Of a stretch of DNA of 64,000 bases, positions 62,801 through 64,000 are shown piece by piece. The notes beneath the pieces were generated by a model. The model saw only the letters and a list, made by a program, of their open reading frames with translations. It did not search any database and was not told the DNA's origin. Origin of the DNA: Balanoglossus misakiensis. Lineage: Eukaryota; Hemichordata. The stretch is from positions 1,798,001 to 1,862,000 of the forward strand of contig CM082584.2 in assembly GCA_040954595.2 (NCBI GenBank), read 5' to 3'. Numbering within the stretch: position 1 is the stretch's first letter; each line of letters opens with the position of its first letter. Made by a program: the position numbers and the translations under genes.

Positions 62801-64000
62801 TTTAAAAAAATCGACGAACCTATGATTTTTTTCAAAATCGACGAAATTGTGTGATTTTGCAAACTCGAAAATGTTGTCATTTTTTGATGATTTTCAACCA
62901 TGATTTTTTTTCAAAAATCGACGAAATTTTGAGATTTTGCAAAGTTGAAAATTTTGTCATTTTTTGATGATTTTCACCCATGTTTTTTTTAAAAAAATCG
63001 ACGAACCCATGATTTTTTTCAAAATCGACGAAATTTTGAGATTTTGCAAAGTCGAAAATTTGTAATTTTTTGATAATTTTCACCTATGATTTTTTTCAAA
63101 AAAAGACAAAATTTTGAGATTTTGCAAAGTCGAAAATTTGTCATTTTTTGATGATTTTCACCAATGTTGTTTTTAAAAAATCGACGAACCCATGATTTTT
63201 TTCAAAATCGACGAAATTTTGAGATTTTGCAAAGTCGAAAATTTGTCATTTTTTGATGATTTTCAACCATAATTTTTTTCAAAAATCGACGAAATTTTGA
63301 GATTTTGCAAAGTCGAAAATTTGTCATTTTTTGATAATTTTCACCTATGATTTTTTTCAAAAAAAGACAAAATTTTGAGATTTTGCGAAGTCGAAAATTT
63401 TTCATTTTTTGATGATTTTCACCCATGATTTTTTTCAAAAATCGACGAAATTTTGAGATTTTGCAAAGTCGAAAATTTGTCATTTTTTGATGATTTTCAC
63501 CCATGATTTTTTTCAAAATTGACGAAATTTTGAGATTTTGCAAAGTCGAAAATTTGTCATTTTTTGATGATTTTCACCTATGATTTTTTTCAAAAATCGA
63601 CAAAATTTTGAGATTTTGCAAAGTCGAAAATTTGTCATTTTTTGATGATTTTCACCCATGATTTGTTTTCAAAAATGGACGAAATTTTGAGATTTTGCAA
63701 AGTCGAAAATTTGTCATTTTTTGATGATTTTCACCTATGATTTTTTTCAAAAATCGACGAAATGTTGAGATTTTGCAAAGTCGAAAATTTGTCATTTTTT
63801 GATGATTTTCACCAATGTTGTTTTTGAAAAATCGACGAACCCATGATTTTTTTCAAAATCGACGAAATTTTGAGATTTTGCAAAGTCGAAAATTTTGTCA
63901 TTTTTTGATGATTTTCAACCATGTTTTTTTTAAAAAAATCGACGAACCTATGATTTTTTTCAAAATCGACGAAATTGTGTGATTTTGCAAACTCGAAAAT

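Larger units (their letters stand above)
2776..64000. repeat. AT-rich tandem satellite array, 78-bp basic monomer, continues beyond the window
   Basis: More than 61 kb is made only of head-to-tail copies of one repeat. Successive copies of the landmark TCATTTTTTGATGATTTTC are 78 bp apart in the standard unit, for example starting at 55561 and 55639. In order the unit contains GATGATTTTCACCCATGA, a T7 run, CAAAAATCGACGAAATTTTG, AGATTTTGCAAAGTCG and AAAATTTGTCATTTTTT. The common form has 21 G/C in 78 positions. By arithmetic there are on the order of 700-800 units. All units read in the same orientation; I saw no inverted unit, no transposon insertion and no unique sequence inside. Two 78-bp units (156 bp) are close to a nucleosome repeat, so a heterochromatic or centromeric role is possible, but the sequence alone cannot show it. 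Confidence 0.97.
33671..64000. repeat. Array domain II (no 40-bp units, GCAAACTCG-rich)
   Basis: No 40-bp unit was seen from here to the window end. The domain is made from 78- and 105-bp units and is marked by GTGTGATTTTGCAAACTCG monomers. A recurring block of about 0.9 kb (near 34.4, 37.3, 39.2, 40.3, 54.3, 57.5, 58.9 and 63.1 kb, with shorter variants near 46.3, 47.7, 49.0, 50.2 and 60.2 kb) gives it a higher-order structure. It continues past 64000. Confidence 0.75.

Noticed and set aside
2776-64000. Dozens of short open frames of 60-147 codons with KMTNFRLCKISKF-type or FCKVENLSFFDDF-type translations
   Set aside because: They are the satellite monomer read in the one open frame per strand. 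They start and stop wherever T-run indels or 40-bp units change frame, and they overlap each other on both strands. No gene was annotated.
2776-64000. Possible CRISPR-like array (short repeats with spacers)
   Set aside because: There are no unique spacers. The entire unit repeats, and the window carries a eukaryotic LINE.
2776-64000. CENP-B-box-like motif in the monomer
   Set aside because: No stretch fits the TTCG...A..CGGG pattern. TCGACGAA is the only CpG-rich word and does not match, so centromere identity cannot be argued from a box.

Overview
The window is eukaryotic, non-coding and dominated by repeats. It most likely comes from an animal genome: the only recognisable gene is a decayed animal-type non-LTR retrotransposon (LINE), and everything to its right is one tandem satellite array. 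No tRNA, rRNA, operon, CRISPR array or host protein gene could be supported. The species cannot be named from what is here.

Layout. Positions 1-397 are unclassified flank. Positions 398-2716 hold a 5'-truncated LINE of the Jockey/CR1/L2-like group. It keeps the last part of an AP-endonuclease domain, a full set of reverse-transcriptase motifs in one reading frame broken by two in-frame stops, an AATAAA signal and a short (ATT)4 tail. Positions 2717-2775 are a short unclassified spacer. Positions 2776-64000 are an uninterrupted head-to-tail AT-rich satellite (about 27% GC in the common monomer) that runs off the right edge.

Satellite structure. The basic monomer is 78 bp. Two length variants recur: a 105-bp form with a 27-bp internal duplication and a roughly 40-bp form with a 38-bp net loss. 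From these the array builds higher-order blocks of 0.34 to 3.2 kb, many of them duplicated almost perfectly: 340 bp x3, 756 bp x2 plus a third copy, 1150 bp, 1259 bp, 2061 bp, 2574 bp and about 3197 bp. There are two domains. Domain I (2776 to about 33670) contains the 40-bp units. Domain II (about 33670 to the end) lacks them and is built from a recurring block of about 0.9 kb rich in a 'GCAAACTCG' monomer variant.

The most striking point is a 1232-bp block that I compared base by base and found identical at 20843-22074 and 57413-58644, 36570 bp apart. The left copy is domain-II-type sequence embedded in domain I and lies between two copies of the same domain-I segment, with short overlaps at both junctions. 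This suggests a recent long-range copy event inside the array, or an assembly error that should be excluded first. Many diagnostic monomer variants are CpG to TpG/CpA changes, suggesting germline cytosine methylation.

Nothing here works as a gene network. The many short open frames in the array are by-products of a repeat whose two main unit lengths are multiples of three. Repeat boundaries were read by eye and are good to a few bases where stated and tens of bases otherwise.
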